Shown here in pieces: positions 44,320 to 53,671 of a stretch of DNA of 64,000 nucleotides. This DNA is from Hyphomicrobiales bacterium (GTDB taxonomy: Bacteria > Pseudomonadota > Alphaproteobacteria > Rhizobiales > Rhizobiaceae), in the NCBI GenBank assembly GCA_900465665.1, contig UBJO01000016.1, positions 186,001-250,000 of the forward strand, read 5' to 3'. Both the position numbers and the translations under genes were made by a program. The notes under the pieces are model-generated. The model ran no database searches. It was given only the letters and a program-made list of their open reading frames with translations, and was not told the DNA's origin. The stretch's first letter is position 1. Each line of letters starts with the position of its first letter.

Positions 44320-45600
44320 TCAGTGGTCGTCCGAAGCCTTCGGTGTCGATTGAACGCTGCGGACCGCAAAGCCCGAGACGTAGTCCGCGAACCGCGATGG
44401 ATCGAAGACGTGACCGTCCATGAACCGGTCTCCGTCCATATCTCCCTCGATGCGGATGTCGGCATCCGCAGGAGCACTATCCGGGCCGAGCGCTGCCCGG
44501 TAAAGATCGGGACGATAGGCGCAGGCCGCTGCCCTGGCGTTGTTCAGCGACATCTCGGCCTGCCCCCAGCGCACCATCTGGCTATAGATCCAGAGCGCCT
44601 GGCCAGGGCGCGGATAGTTGGCAAAGCGACCGTGGAAAAGGAAGTAGTCGTCTATCACGCGGCGATGGCCCTTGGCGTCAAGACTAAACTCGCCCGCCAG
44701 CACCTGGCGAATGATCTCGACCGGGGCGGCGATGTAGCGCGGGTCGGCGAGCGCCTCCGCCAGCGCGTCGTGGTTTTCAACGCGGTCGCACCAGCGCGCG
44801 GCGGCATCGAGCGCAACGATCAGCCTTGAAACGGTGTCGCGATTTGCGTCCGCCCAGTCCGGGCGCATGCCGATCACCTTTTCAGGCGCTGACGGCCAGA
44901 TGTCCTGCTTGGTGGCAACGATACGCCCGACGCCGCGCTCGGAGGCAATCATATTCCATGGTGCGCCAACGCAGAAACCATCGATAGCGCCAGCGGCAAG
45001 CGCGTCCGACGTCAACGGTGGCGGCACCACGACCAGTCGCACGTCATTATCGGGGTCGATACCGCCGGCCGCGAGCCAATAGCGGAATTCGTAATTGTGC
45101 GAGGAGAAGGGGTAGGTCATGCCGAGCGTTGGCATGGGCTCGCCGCGCGTTTTCATCTCGCGCACGACCATCGCCAGCGCCTGTGCGCTTTCAAGCGCTG
45201 TCGGCATTTCGGAAAGCTCCGCCGCCTGCTGCATTCGCTCGAACAGCGCCGTCGACAAGGTGATCGCATTGCCGCCGCGCCCGAGGGAAAATGGCGTGAT
45301 CGTCGGCGACGGGTTCGACCCGAGCGCAAGCGCAGAGGCTACCGGCATCGGTGACAGCATGTGGGCGATGTCAAATTGGCGGAACGCCAGGCGGTCGCGG
45401 ACATTGGCCCAGGAGACGTCCTTGACGAGGTCGAGCGTCAGCCCTTCCTTTGCGGCGAAGCCGAATTGCGCGGCTGCGATCAGGACCGAGGCATCGACAA
45501 GCGGGATGAAGCCGGCGCGCAGCGTTCGCGAGCCTTCAGTCGCCGTGATTGTCGGTGCGGCAAGGCTACCGCTGGCGTTGTCGGTCATGATCTTGTCCAT
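44320..45600 (-). CDS. nasS: Nitrate/nitrite sensor NasS
   Basis: 426 residues of the NrtA fold without an export signal, so it is cytoplasmic. Matching motifs are LRAGFIPLVDASVLIAAA, SSHNYEFRYWLAAGGIDPDNDV and IDGFCVGAPWNMIA. In rhizobia NasS binds and inhibits NasT when nitrate is absent. GGAGG lies 8 bases before the ATG. It follows nasT by 43 bases and reads towards the leader and nrtA. Confidence 0.92.
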   Translation of the reverse strand: MDKIMTDNASGSLAAPTITATEGSRTLRAGFIPLVDASVLIAAAQFGFAAKEGLTLDLVKDVSWANVRDRLAFRQFDIAHMLSPMPVASALALGSNPSPTITPFSLGRGGNAITLSTALFERMQQAAELSEMPTALESAQALAMVVREMKTRGEPMPTLGMTYPFSSHNYEFRYWLAAGGIDPDNDVRLVVVPPPLTSDALAAGAIDGFCVGAPWNMIASERGVGRIVATKQDIWPSAPEKVIGMRPDWADANRDTVSRLIVALDAAARWCDRVENHDALAEALADPRYIAAPVEIIRQVLAGEFSLDAKGHRRVIDDYFLFHGRFANYPRPGQALWIYSQMVRWGQAEMSLNNARAAACAYRPDLYRAALGPDSAPADADIRIEGDMDGDRFMDGHVFDPSRFADYVSGFAVRSVQSTPKASDDH

Positions 45601-45643
45601 CCCGGTTTCCTCCGGACATCAAGCATATGATAGCCGCCGACCG

Positions 45644-46252
45644 TCACATTAATAGCCCGGCGGCCGTGATGACGCTCTGGGCGATATCGGCAATCTTCTT
45701 CTTCTCGTTCATGGCGGTCTGGCGCAGAAGCGTGAAGGCCTCGTCTTCCGAAAGCCCCCGTATCTTCATCAAAATGCCCTTGGCGCGGTCGATGATCTTG
45801 CGTTCTTCCAGTGCCGACTTGGCGTCCGCCAGTTCGCGCTGCAGACGATTGAAGGCATTGAAACGGCTGACGGCCATCTCGAGGATCGGCTTCACCCGCT
45901 CCTTTTTCAGCCCGTCTACGATATAGGCCGATACGCCCGCATCGACGGCGGCGATGATCGATGCTTCATCAGATTTATCGACAAACATCGCGATCGGCCG
46001 CGCAACGGCCCGCGAAATCTGGAAAATGCTCTCGAGCATGTCTCGATTGGGGTTTTCGATATCAATGACGATGACATCGGGATTGATCTCCTCGATGCGC
46101 CGCGCCAAGCCGTTCATGTCGTCGACAACGGTGACAAGCTGATACCCGGCTTCGCGCAGGCCCAGTTCGATGATGGAGGCCCGAATGCTGTTCTCGTCGA
46201 TAACCAGCACATTCAGGCTGGACTTGGCAGGTTGAGACGTTGCCACTGGCAA
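45644..46252 (-). CDS. nasT: Antiterminator NasT (receiver plus ANTAR domain)
   Basis: 202 residues. Residues about 13-130 form a response-regulator receiver (NVLVIDENSIRAS, then VIVIDIENPN with the aspartate). The C-terminal ANTAR RNA-binding domain spans about 140-200 (LEERKIIDRAKGILMKIRGLSEDEAFTLLRQTAM). It promotes read-through of the nrtA leader when released by NasS. The start is uncertain: TTG 46252 or GTG 46246; no ATG is suitably placed. Confidence 0.92.
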   Translation of the reverse strand: MPVATSQPAKSSLNVLVIDENSIRASIIELGLREAGYQLVTVVDDMNGLARRIEEINPDVIVIDIENPNRDMLESIFQISRAVARPIAMFVDKSDEASIIAAVDAGVSAYIVDGLKKERVKPILEMAVSRFNAFNRLQRELADAKSALEERKIIDRAKGILMKIRGLSEDEAFTLLRQTAMNEKKKIADIAQSVITAAGLLM

Positions 46253-46379
46253 TCAGCGTTCCGTTCAGAAGGGCGTCAATCTTGCATTTCTGAGATGCGG
46301 GAGATCGGCCGAAAAATCAAGCAAATATTGAAGTGCGTAAACAATAGGCATTTCAGAGGTTGTGAGCGTTTCCGCGTGT

Positions 46380-47104
46380 CGACGCAAACGAAAGCGGTCC
46401 TGCGCCACGCCGGCGCCACGCTGACAGCTCTGCGGCAGGGATTGGATTCGGTATCGCGAGAGCGGGCTGGCGATGCGACACCGATCCGCATCCGTGCGCT
46501 GCCGACAGTGTCGACCCGCATCATGCCGCGTGCAGTCGAGCTCTTCATAAAGGAGACTACCGGCGGACGGCTGAAGATCGTCACCGGCGAGAATGCCGTT
46601 CTCCTGGAGCAGCTGCGGGTGGGGGATCTCGATCTCGTCGTTGGACGCCTTGCCGCGCCGGAGAAAATGGTCGGTTTTTCGTTTGAACACCTCTACTCCG
46701 AGCAGGTCGTACTGGCGGTCCGCGCCGGCCATCCGTTGCTCGGGCACGGCCGTCTATCATTGTCGATGCTGGCCGATTTGACGGTGCTGATGCCGACCCG
46801 CACATCCATCATCAGACCTTTCGTCGATCGGCTTCTGATCGCCAACGGCATTGCTGATCTGCCAAGCCAGATCGAGACGGTCTCGGACAGCTTCGGCCGC
46901 GTCTTCGTTCAGTCGAGCGACGCTGTGTGGATCATCTCGGCAGGGGTGATCGCCAGGGAGCTGCAAAGCGGCGCGCTTGCCTTGCTCGATGTGGACACGA
47001 CGGAAACGAAGGGGCCGGTCGGCCTCACCTTGCGCACAGACACGCTTCCCTCTTTGCCGGTCTCGATTATGATGCAGACGATCAGGCAAGCCGCGCTCGA
47101 ATGA
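46380..47104 (+). pseudogene. PcaQ-like LysR regulator lacking its DNA-binding domain
   Basis: The frame encodes the effector-binding domain of a LysR protein closely resembling PcaQ/GbpR: LRHAGATLTALRQ, then RALPTVSTRIMPRAVELF, TGENAVLLEQLRVGDLDLVVGRLAAPEKM, and SDAVWIISAGV. The winged helix-turn-helix (about 70 residues) that should precede LRHAGA is absent; the frame upstream to 46232 encodes unrelated residues and runs into the nasT promoter region. No pca catabolic gene is nearby. An internally intact but 5'-deleted gene is the best reading. Confidence 0.8.
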
Positions 47105-47228
47105 GGGAGCGAGCGCGTCCTGCGCAATCAGTATGACAGAAGGTGACGCCCGCCTCAAATTGCTCATTGCCTGACAAGGCGCAACGCGTGCAGCGCCTTC
47201 TCAAACTGGCTTCGCGTTAAAACCACGA

Positions 47229-48695
47229 TCAGGCGCTTTTCGGCTCCGCCTGCGGTGCTCGCTGCCGTGGCACCAGCAGGCACGCCGGGACGATCAGCAC
47301 CGCAATGAGCATCATCACCACGAAGGTCGCGTGCAGTGCCTGCTGTAGCGCCAGGCGGATCTCGTCGCCGCCACCAAGAGCTGCGCCCGTGCCGTTCAAT
47401 AATGCTCGCAATTGCTCAGGCGTGATCGCCTGTCCATTGTTGGCGTGGGCCAGACCATAGGTCAGAACCGCACCCAGCACGGCGGCGCCGAGCGTGCTGC
47501 CGAGGTTGCGGGAGAATACGTTGGAGGCGGTGGCGCTGCCTCGGTCGGATGCCGTCACGCTTTCCTGCGTAAGGATCAGCGCGCTGATGTTCAGCAACCC
47601 CATTCCAAAGCCCATGATCAGCGAGCCGGCAGCCGCCAGAACGGGAGAGCTCGATGGCGCCAGCAGCACGAGCAGGCAGGTTCCAAGTGGTATGAACAGG
47701 CTTCCGACGATCATGATCGGCCTGAGGCCGAAGCGGGAAAACTGGCGCGACGCGATCGTTGCGCCGCAAGGCCAGCCAAGCAGTAGCATCGTCAAGGCGA
47801 AGCCTGCGACGAGCGGCGAGCGGTCGAGCACGGTCTGCACATACATCGGCAGAAAGGTTGTCAGGCCCATGATCGACATGCTGGCGAAGAACACCGTCAG
47901 GTTGGCAAAGGCGATCGGGCGCCTCAGCCACAGGTCGGGGGCGACCATCGGCGCTTCGGCGCGACGCTCCTGCCAGATGAAGGCGACAAGCGTGAAGAGA
48001 AAGATGACGAAGGCCGCGATGCTGTCGCTGGAGAGGCCGTTTTCTACCTCGGTGAGCGCGATCATCAGCGCGGAAATCGAGACCGCGAAAAGTGCGGCGC
48101 CAAGCACGTCGATGGAGACGACACGAGGGCGCTTTTCTTCATGCAGGAATAAGATGAAGCACAGCGCCGCCAGAAGACCCACGGGTATGTTGATCCAGAA
48201 GATCCAGGCCCATGGCAGGTTGTGAATGATGATGCTGCCAAGAAGCGGCCCGACGACGGCAGACAGCGCCCAAACGCTTGCAAGATAACCCTGAACCTTG
48301 CCACGCTGGTTACCGGGGAAGAGGTCGGCGACCACGGTCATCGCGACAGGTTGGAGGGCGCCAGCGCCGATCCCCTGCAGCAAGCGAAACGCGATCATCG
48401 AGGGCATGGACCATGCGAAACCGGCGAGTATGGAGGCCAGCAGAAACAGTGCGATGCCGACCAGCAGCATCGGCTTGCGGCCATAGATGTCGGCGAGCTT
48501 GCCGAAGATCACGGTCGTCGCGGTCTGCGTCAGCAGGAAGGACGAAAAGACCCACGAGTAGAGATTGATCTGGCCGAGCTGGGCGGCGATCTGCGGCATG
48601 GCCGTCGAGACGATCGTCGCTTCGATGGCGATCATCGCCATGCTTGCCATGATCGCGACAACGACCAGTACGCGATGCGAAGTTCTTTGTGTCAT
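47229..48695 (-). CDS. MFS multidrug exporter (DHA2/EmrB-QacA type)
   Basis: 488-residue major facilitator with about fourteen membrane segments. Motif A is GKLADIYGRKPMLLVG, the segment-5 motif is SVWALSAVVGPLLGSII, and IFWINIPVGLLAAL is typical of DHA2 exporters. An early acidic residue in IAIEATIVSTAMPQIA fits proton-driven drug efflux. The ATG at 48695 gives the standard N-terminus but has no clear ribosome binding site; an in-frame start at 48797 would add 34 Arg-rich residues. Convergent with the regulator remnant. Confidence 0.85.
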   Translation of the reverse strand: MTQRTSHRVLVVVAIMASMAMIAIEATIVSTAMPQIAAQLGQINLYSWVFSSFLLTQTATTVIFGKLADIYGRKPMLLVGIALFLLASILAGFAWSMPSMIAFRLLQGIGAGALQPVAMTVVADLFPGNQRGKVQGYLASVWALSAVVGPLLGSIIIHNLPWAWIFWINIPVGLLAALCFILFLHEEKRPRVVSIDVLGAALFAVSISALMIALTEVENGLSSDSIAAFVIFLFTLVAFIWQERRAEAPMVAPDLWLRRPIAFANLTVFFASMSIMGLTTFLPMYVQTVLDRSPLVAGFALTMLLLGWPCGATIASRQFSRFGLRPIMIVGSLFIPLGTCLLVLLAPSSSPVLAAAGSLIMGFGMGLLNISALILTQESVTASDRGSATASNVFSRNLGSTLGAAVLGAVLTYGLAHANNGQAITPEQLRALLNGTGAALGGGDEIRLALQQALHATFVVMMLIAVLIVPACLLVPRQRAPQAEPKSA

Positions 48696-48902
48696 AGGAG
48701 GCTTTCGAGGCAAACGTGGGCGTAGACGATTGAGCGAGCGCCGACGATTATTGGGTAGTGCCCTTACTATTCCTCGCAGCCGCCGCGTCAAGAGCATTTG
48801 GCCGTGAACTTGTCGTGAGTGGTTAGACGAACGGGAGAGGGGAGCGCGTTGTCCTCGCGCCCCCCGAATTTCCTGGCAGGACGATTGTCTAAGGCCCGGT
48901 CT

Positions 48903-49664
48903 CTATTTCCCGGCCTCACGCGCGGCGGCTTCGATCACGGCCGCGACCTTGTCCGCCTGCGAGGCGAAGACCGCGTGGCTTGCCTTGATCTCGGTTACCG
49001 CACTTCCCGCGCGCTTTGCCATGTCGCGCTCAAGCGCCGGGTTGATCGACAGGTCGTCTGTTGCAACCACGGCCCAGCTCTTCTTCGACTTCCAGGCCGG
49101 ATCATCGCCGATCTTCGCGGCAAAGGCCTGCTTTGCCGCGAAGACCTGAGACTTGCCGAGGAAGGCAGCATCGTCCTTGGGCAAGTCGGCGGCCAAGTCG
49201 TTGGCGAAGGCAGCGGGGTCGAGGTAGAGAAATTGTCCGTCCTTCGTCTCGCGGATGTTCATACCACCCGCCGGCTTGGAGCTTGCCAGCGACAACAGGC
49301 TTTCGCCCTTGTCCGGCTCGAAGGCCGCCACATAGACGGGGCCAGCGACATGTGCGTTGTGACCGGCCTCGGTGATGACCATGCCGCCATAGCTGTGGCC
49401 GACAAGCAGGGTCGGGCCATCCTGAAGATCAAGTACGCGGTTGGTGGCGGCAACGTCATCGGCAAGCGAGGTGATCGGCTCCTGCACGATCGTGACGTTG
49501 AAGCCGCGCTTCTCCAGGATATCGGTTGCCTTACGCCAGCCGGAACCATCGGCGAGCGCGCCGTGGACGATGACGATGTTCTTCACCTCGGCGGCCTCTG
49601 CCGCGTAGGCCACAACGCTGGTGGCGAATGCAAGGGCGAGAGTTGCGATGATGCGACGGTTCAT
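48903..49664 (-). CDS. Exported alpha/beta hydrolase
   Basis: 253 residues with a Sec signal (about 1-25, cleavage after EAAE or AYA). The alpha/beta-hydrolase core has IVIVHGALADGSGWRKATDIL as the oxyanion region and the nucleophile elbow GHSYGG (about S92). The C-terminal histidine is in SHAVFASQ. Short esterase-like proteins with HGA.ADGS.W are common in rhizobia; the substrate is unknown. It sits just downstream of the dipZ-like gene (48 bases) and may share its transcript. Confidence 0.82.
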   Translation of the reverse strand: MNRRIIATLALAFATSVVAYAAEAAEVKNIVIVHGALADGSGWRKATDILEKRGFNVTIVQEPITSLADDVAATNRVLDLQDGPTLLVGHSYGGMVITEAGHNAHVAGPVYVAAFEPDKGESLLSLASSKPAGGMNIRETKDGQFLYLDPAAFANDLAADLPKDDAAFLGKSQVFAAKQAFAAKIGDDPAWKSKKSWAVVATDDLSINPALERDMAKRAGSAVTEIKASHAVFASQADKVAAVIEAAAREAGK

Positions 49665-49712
49665 GGAAGTGTCTCCTTTGGATTGATGGTGAGGTTGGGA
49701 AGAGGGATAGCT

Positions 49713-51482
49713 TCAGCCGAAGGTGAAGGCGTAGGCTTCGACGCCGGGATCGAGAAAGCGGATCTGGAAGTTGTGGGCCTCGACGTCGCCGGCCTGGCGG
49801 ACAAGCTGATAGAGCCTGGTCGACGTGACCGTGCCGCTACCATCGGCGTCGGTGTCCGCGCCGTGGTCGGCACCGGGCGCCTTTCCGTCGATCGTCACCT
49901 GGAAGCGGACGGGCTTTCCAGATGTGTCCGGACCGAGGACCAGATGCAGGTCGCGGGCGCTGAACCGGTAGGCGATGCCACCATCCGCCTGCTCGAGTGT
50001 TGCCTGCTCGCGGCCGATCGTCCAGGCGCCCGACAGCCCCCATTCGTTGAGGCCAAGATCGCCGATCGAGTAGGTTTCGTTGGCGTCGTTGCGCAGGCCC
50101 TGCGGCGAGGCGAAGTTGGTGGCCTGCTCGTAGCCGATGTAGGTCTCGCCGGAACGGATGTCCTTGAGGTCGGGGCTTGCTTCCGCGCCCTTGGCATCCG
50201 GCGCTACCGTGCTGGCGGCCATTTTCGCGCTGCCGGTTTCATGGATCAGATCCTGGATTGCCTGCTCGGTCTGGCGATAGTTGCCCTCACCGAAGTGGTG
50301 GTAGCGGATCTGGCCCTTGGCATCGATCAGGTAGTGAGCGGGCCAGTAATTGTTCTCGAAGGCGCGCCAGATCTTGTAGTCGTTGTCGATCGCGACGGGG
50401 TAGGTGATCTTGGCGTCGGCGACGGCCTTGCGGACATTGTCAATCTTCTTCTCGAAGGCGAACTCCGGGGCGTGCACGCCGATCACGACGAGACCCTGAT
50501 CCTTGTACTTCTCGGCCCAGGCCCGGACGAAGGGCGTGGTGCGGATGCAGTTGATGCAAGAGTAGGTCCAGAAGTCGACGAGTACGACCTTGCCGCGCAG
50601 CTGTTCGGCGCTCAGCGGTGGCGAATTCAGCCATTCGATGGCCCCGTCAAGCGATGGCGCGATGCCTTCGAACGGGAGGTTTGCTTTGAACGCCAGGTTG
50701 CCGGTGGCGGTCATTGCGCCGTTGCTGGCGACCTCAGAGCGAGCTGCCAGATCGCGCTTTGCGTTGAAACGATCGAGAACTGCCTGTTCGAACGAGGTCG
50801 TGCTGGCATAGGACAACCGTGCCAGAAGGCCGGTATCGGCGCCGAGCGCGATTGCCGCAACGCCGGCAAGGACCGCACCACCAATTGCCTGGCGAACGCG
50901 TTCGCTGGCACACAGCGACCGCTTCATGCCGACGAATACCTTGCCGCCGACCAGCAATGCGACGGTAAGGGAGGTGGCAGCACCTGCGGCGTAGGCGATG
51001 AGCAGGAAGGTCGTTTCGAGATTTGCGCCTTGCAGGGCGGCACCCGTCAGGACGAGCCCGAGGATCGGGCCGGCGCAGGGCGCCCACAGGAGACCGGTTG
51101 CGATACCAAGGACGAGAGAGCTCAGCGCCGTCGGCGCGGCGCCCGGCTTGCCGGAAGCTTTCATCAACCGGTTGCCGAAATCGACGACGGGCTGGGTGAT
51201 CGTGCTTGCGACACGCGGCGATAGCAGGCTGACGCCGAAGATGGCGAGCAAAGTGAGGGCCGCGAGGCGACCATATTCATTGGCGTGGATCGCCCAGCTA
51301 CCGCCAACCGCCGCAAGCGACGCGACGACCGCGAAGGTGGCAGCCATGCCGATCAGCATCGGCAGCGTGCTGCGAAGGAACGGCTGGCCGGCACGGGCGA
51401 AGACGAAGGGCAGGATGGGCAGAATGCAGGGGCTGAGAATGGTCAGCGCCCCTCCGAGATAGGCAATGATGAGAAGCGTCAT
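49713..51482 (-). CDS. DipZ-like membrane thiol-redox protein (CcdA + thioredoxin + C-terminal domain)
   Basis: 589 residues. An N-terminal CcdA/DsbD-type transporter domain (about 1-225, six segments) carries redox cysteines in TILSPCILPILPF and LLWAPCAGPIL. A periplasmic TlpA-like thioredoxin domain (about 285-420) has the active site YSCINCIRT. The final 140 residues resemble the beta-sandwich domain of mycobacterial DipZ (RFSARDLHLVLGPD). It should carry reducing equivalents from cytoplasmic thioredoxin to periplasmic targets. ATG 51482 has AAGGAAA upstream; longer readings to 51962 cross the promoter region. Confidence 0.88.
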   Translation of the reverse strand: MTLLIIAYLGGALTILSPCILPILPFVFARAGQPFLRSTLPMLIGMAATFAVVASLAAVGGSWAIHANEYGRLAALTLLAIFGVSLLSPRVASTITQPVVDFGNRLMKASGKPGAAPTALSSLVLGIATGLLWAPCAGPILGLVLTGAALQGANLETTFLLIAYAAGAATSLTVALLVGGKVFVGMKRSLCASERVRQAIGGAVLAGVAAIALGADTGLLARLSYASTTSFEQAVLDRFNAKRDLAARSEVASNGAMTATGNLAFKANLPFEGIAPSLDGAIEWLNSPPLSAEQLRGKVVLVDFWTYSCINCIRTTPFVRAWAEKYKDQGLVVIGVHAPEFAFEKKIDNVRKAVADAKITYPVAIDNDYKIWRAFENNYWPAHYLIDAKGQIRYHHFGEGNYRQTEQAIQDLIHETGSAKMAASTVAPDAKGAEASPDLKDIRSGETYIGYEQATNFASPQGLRNDANETYSIGDLGLNEWGLSGAWTIGREQATLEQADGGIAYRFSARDLHLVLGPDTSGKPVRFQVTIDGKAPGADHGADTDADGSGTVTSTRLYQLVRQAGDVEAHNFQIRFLDPGVEAYAFTFG

Positions 51483-51603
51483 CGTCGTTTCCTTTGACAC
51501 CAGGTGCGGATGCTGAAGGCAGACTGGCTCGATCAGCAGTGACCACAATCTGTTGTGACGACGTATCCGGGATGTGTCCGGCTTCCAGGAGAAGTGTGTC
51601 GAA

Positions 51604-51630
51604 CTGTAGCGATCGCGGGCCGTGCTACAG
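51604..51630. promoter_or_regulatory. Inverted repeat, copy 1, in the dipZ/hydrolase divergent promoter
   Basis: CTGTAGC-N13-GCTACAG, perfect 7-base arms. It is one of a pair with the same arm length and spacer as the repeat at 51674-51700, centres 70 bases apart. It lies 121 bases before dipZ and 162 before the + strand hydrolase. Likely binding site of an unidentified dimeric regulator. Confidence 0.55.
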
Positions 51631-51673
51631 AGCGAAACAATCGGCGGCGAAAGGGTTTGGCGATTGTATCGCA

Positions 51674-51700
51674 CTGTATCCGGACGGGCTGGCGCTACAG
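51674..51700. promoter_or_regulatory. Inverted repeat, copy 2, in the dipZ/hydrolase divergent promoter
   Basis: CTGTATC-N13-GCTACAG; six of seven arm positions pair. Same architecture as copy 1. A related half-site (TTGTATCG) lies at 51664-51671. Confidence 0.5.
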
Positions 51701-51792
51701 TCGCATGCAATAACGGTACGCCGGCGACACATCGGGGATACACGCGGCCGGCTTTATGGCGATCATAGTCAACACGGACAGGAGAGAGACCC

Positions 51793-52833
51793 ATGACCAA
51801 CGCAATCAACCTCGATCGCCGCCGCTTCTTCGGCATCGCTGCAATGACCGTCGCCGCCGTCGAGTTCGGCGCCGCGACGCTGGCAAACGCGCAGACCGCT
51901 GCCGCTTCGCCTGCAAAGAAGGTCGGCGGGCACCAGTCTTTCGAAGCGCTGAAGCAGATCAAGGCCGGCGTGCTCGATATCGGCTACGCCGAGGCCGGCC
52001 CGGCAAACGGTCCCGCCGTCCTGCTCCTGCATGGCTGGCCCTATGATATCTACAGCTATGTCGATGTGGCTCCGATCCTCGCCAAGGCCGGATATCGCGT
52101 CATCGTCCCCTATCTTCGCGGCTACGGCACCACCACCTTCCTCTCCAGGGATACGCCGCGCAACGGCCAGCAGGCCGCGCTCGCAGCCGACATGATCGCG
52201 CTGATGGATGCCCTCAAGATCGAGAGCGCGATTGTGGCAGGCTACGATTGGGGTGCGCGCACCGCTGACATCATGGCAGCCCTCTGGCCGCAACGCTGCA
52301 AGGCGCTGGTCTCCGTCAGCGGCTATCTGATCGGCAGCCAGGAGATTAACAAGAAGCCGCTCGCGCCCAAGGCCGAACTTGCCTGGTGGTATCAGTTCTA
52401 TTTTGCCACCGAGCGCGGCCGCGCCGGCTATGCTGCCAATACCCGCGACTTCGTGCGGCTGATCTGGGAAACCGCGTCCCCCACCTGGACGTTTGACGAC
52501 GCGACCTTCGATCGTTCGGCACCCGCCTTCGACAATCCCGATCACGTCGACATCACCATCCATAACTATCGCTGGCGTCTTGGGATCGTCGAGGGCGAAG
52601 CCAAGTACGATGCCTATGAAAAGAAGCTGGCCATGGGCCCCGTCATCACCGTGCCTACCATCACCATGGAGGGCGACGCCAATGGCGCGCCGCATCCCGA
52701 CCCGTCGGCCTACAAGGCCAAGTTCTCCGGCCGCTACGAACATCGTAACGTAACCGGTGGGATCGGCCATAACCTGCCGCAGGAAGCGCCCGAGGCTTTT
52801 GCCAAGGCCGTGATCGACGTCGCGTCGTTCTAA
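51793..52833 (+). CDS. Exported alpha/beta hydrolase (epoxide hydrolase/dehalogenase-like)
   Basis: 346 residues with a twin-arginine signal (LDRRRFFGIAAMTVAAVEFG, cleavage after ANA). The oxyanion motif is LLLHGWPYD, and the nucleophile elbow GYDWGARTA has aspartate (about D153), as in epoxide hydrolases and haloalkane dehalogenases. The C-terminal histidine is in GIGHNLPQEAPEAF. Tat export is unusual for this group. It is divergent from dipZ across the paired repeats. Substrate unknown. Confidence 0.85.
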   Translation: MTNAINLDRRRFFGIAAMTVAAVEFGAATLANAQTAAASPAKKVGGHQSFEALKQIKAGVLDIGYAEAGPANGPAVLLLHGWPYDIYSYVDVAPILAKAGYRVIVPYLRGYGTTTFLSRDTPRNGQQAALAADMIALMDALKIESAIVAGYDWGARTADIMAALWPQRCKALVSVSGYLIGSQEINKKPLAPKAELAWWYQFYFATERGRAGYAANTRDFVRLIWETASPTWTFDDATFDRSAPAFDNPDHVDITIHNYRWRLGIVEGEAKYDAYEKKLAMGPVITVPTITMEGDANGAPHPDPSAYKAKFSGRYEHRNVTGGIGHNLPQEAPEAFAKAVIDVASF

Positions 52834-52930
52834 AGCGATCGGTCACCCGCCCGAAATCCGCTTTACTCGTGGTGGCCGACGCGAAACTAATGGCTCACTT
52901 CAAGCCTGAGAATCGTGTGAAAGACGAGAC

Positions 52931-53671
52931 ATGGAGCACATCGACCATATTCTGATCGTGGACGACGATCGTGAGATTCGCGAGCTCGTCTCGAGCTACT
53001 TGAAGAAAAACGGCCTGCGCACGACGGTTGCCGCCGATGGCCGCCAGATGCGCAACGTCCTCGAAGGCAATTCCGTCGATGTTATCGTGCTCGACGTGAT
53101 GATGCCGGGTGACGACGGCCTGGTGCTTTGCCGTGAGCTCAGGGCCGGCAAGCACAAGGCCATACCCGTGGTCATGCTGACGGCGCGCGACGACGAGATG
53201 GACCGGATCATCGGGCTCGAAATGGGCGCCGACGATTATCTGCCGAAACCCTTCGCGGCGCGCGAGCTTCTCGCGCGGATCAAGGCGGTGTTGCGCCGGA
53301 CGCGCATGCTGCCGCCCAATTTGCAGATCACCGAGGCCGGCCAGCTCCTGGCCTTCGGCGACTGGCGTCTCGATACTGTCGGCCGCCACCTGCTCGACAA
53401 GGAAGGAACGGAGATCGCCTTGAGCGGCGCCGAATACCGGCTGCTCCGGGTCTTTATCGATCATCCCCAACGCGTGCTCAATCGCGACCAGCTGCTCAAC
53501 CTGACGCAGGGCCGCGATGCGGAGCTGTTCGATCGTTCGATCGATCTTCTGGTGAGCCGCGTGCGCCAGCGGCTGGGCGACGATGCGCGCGAGCCGACCT
53601 ATATCAAGACGGTGCGCGCCGAAGGCTATGTCTTCTCCGTTCCGGTGGAGATATCGGAGCCGAGGACATGA
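52931..53671 (+). CDS. OmpR-family response regulator
   Basis: 246 residues. The receiver domain (about 5-120) has the acidic pocket ILIVDDDREI, the phospho-acceptor in VIVLDVMMPGDDG (about D55) and the conserved lysine in YLPKPF. A winged-helix DNA-binding domain follows (about 140-240, ALSGAEYRLLRVFIDHPQRVLNRDQLL, ending YIKTVRAEGYVFS). It overlaps the sensor kinase gene by ATGA. Its targets may include the adjoining envelope genes, which is only suggested by position. Confidence 0.92.
   Translation: MEHIDHILIVDDDREIRELVSSYLKKNGLRTTVAADGRQMRNVLEGNSVDVIVLDVMMPGDDGLVLCRELRAGKHKAIPVVMLTARDDEMDRIIGLEMGADDYLPKPFAARELLARIKAVLRRTRMLPPNLQITEAGQLLAFGDWRLDTVGRHLLDKEGTEIALSGAEYRLLRVFIDHPQRVLNRDQLLNLTQGRDAELFDRSIDLLVSRVRQRLGDDAREPTYIKTVRAEGYVFSVPVEISEPRT

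Noticed and set aside
48819..51224. 801-codon + strand open frame
   Set aside because: It is antisense to two well-supported genes (hydrolase and DipZ-like) and its composition is that of a GC-rich shadow frame.
51483..51962. In-frame extension of the DipZ-like gene to 749 residues
   Set aside because: It crosses the divergent promoter with the paired inverted repeats and overlaps the opposite hydrolase gene; the added residues are not protein-like.
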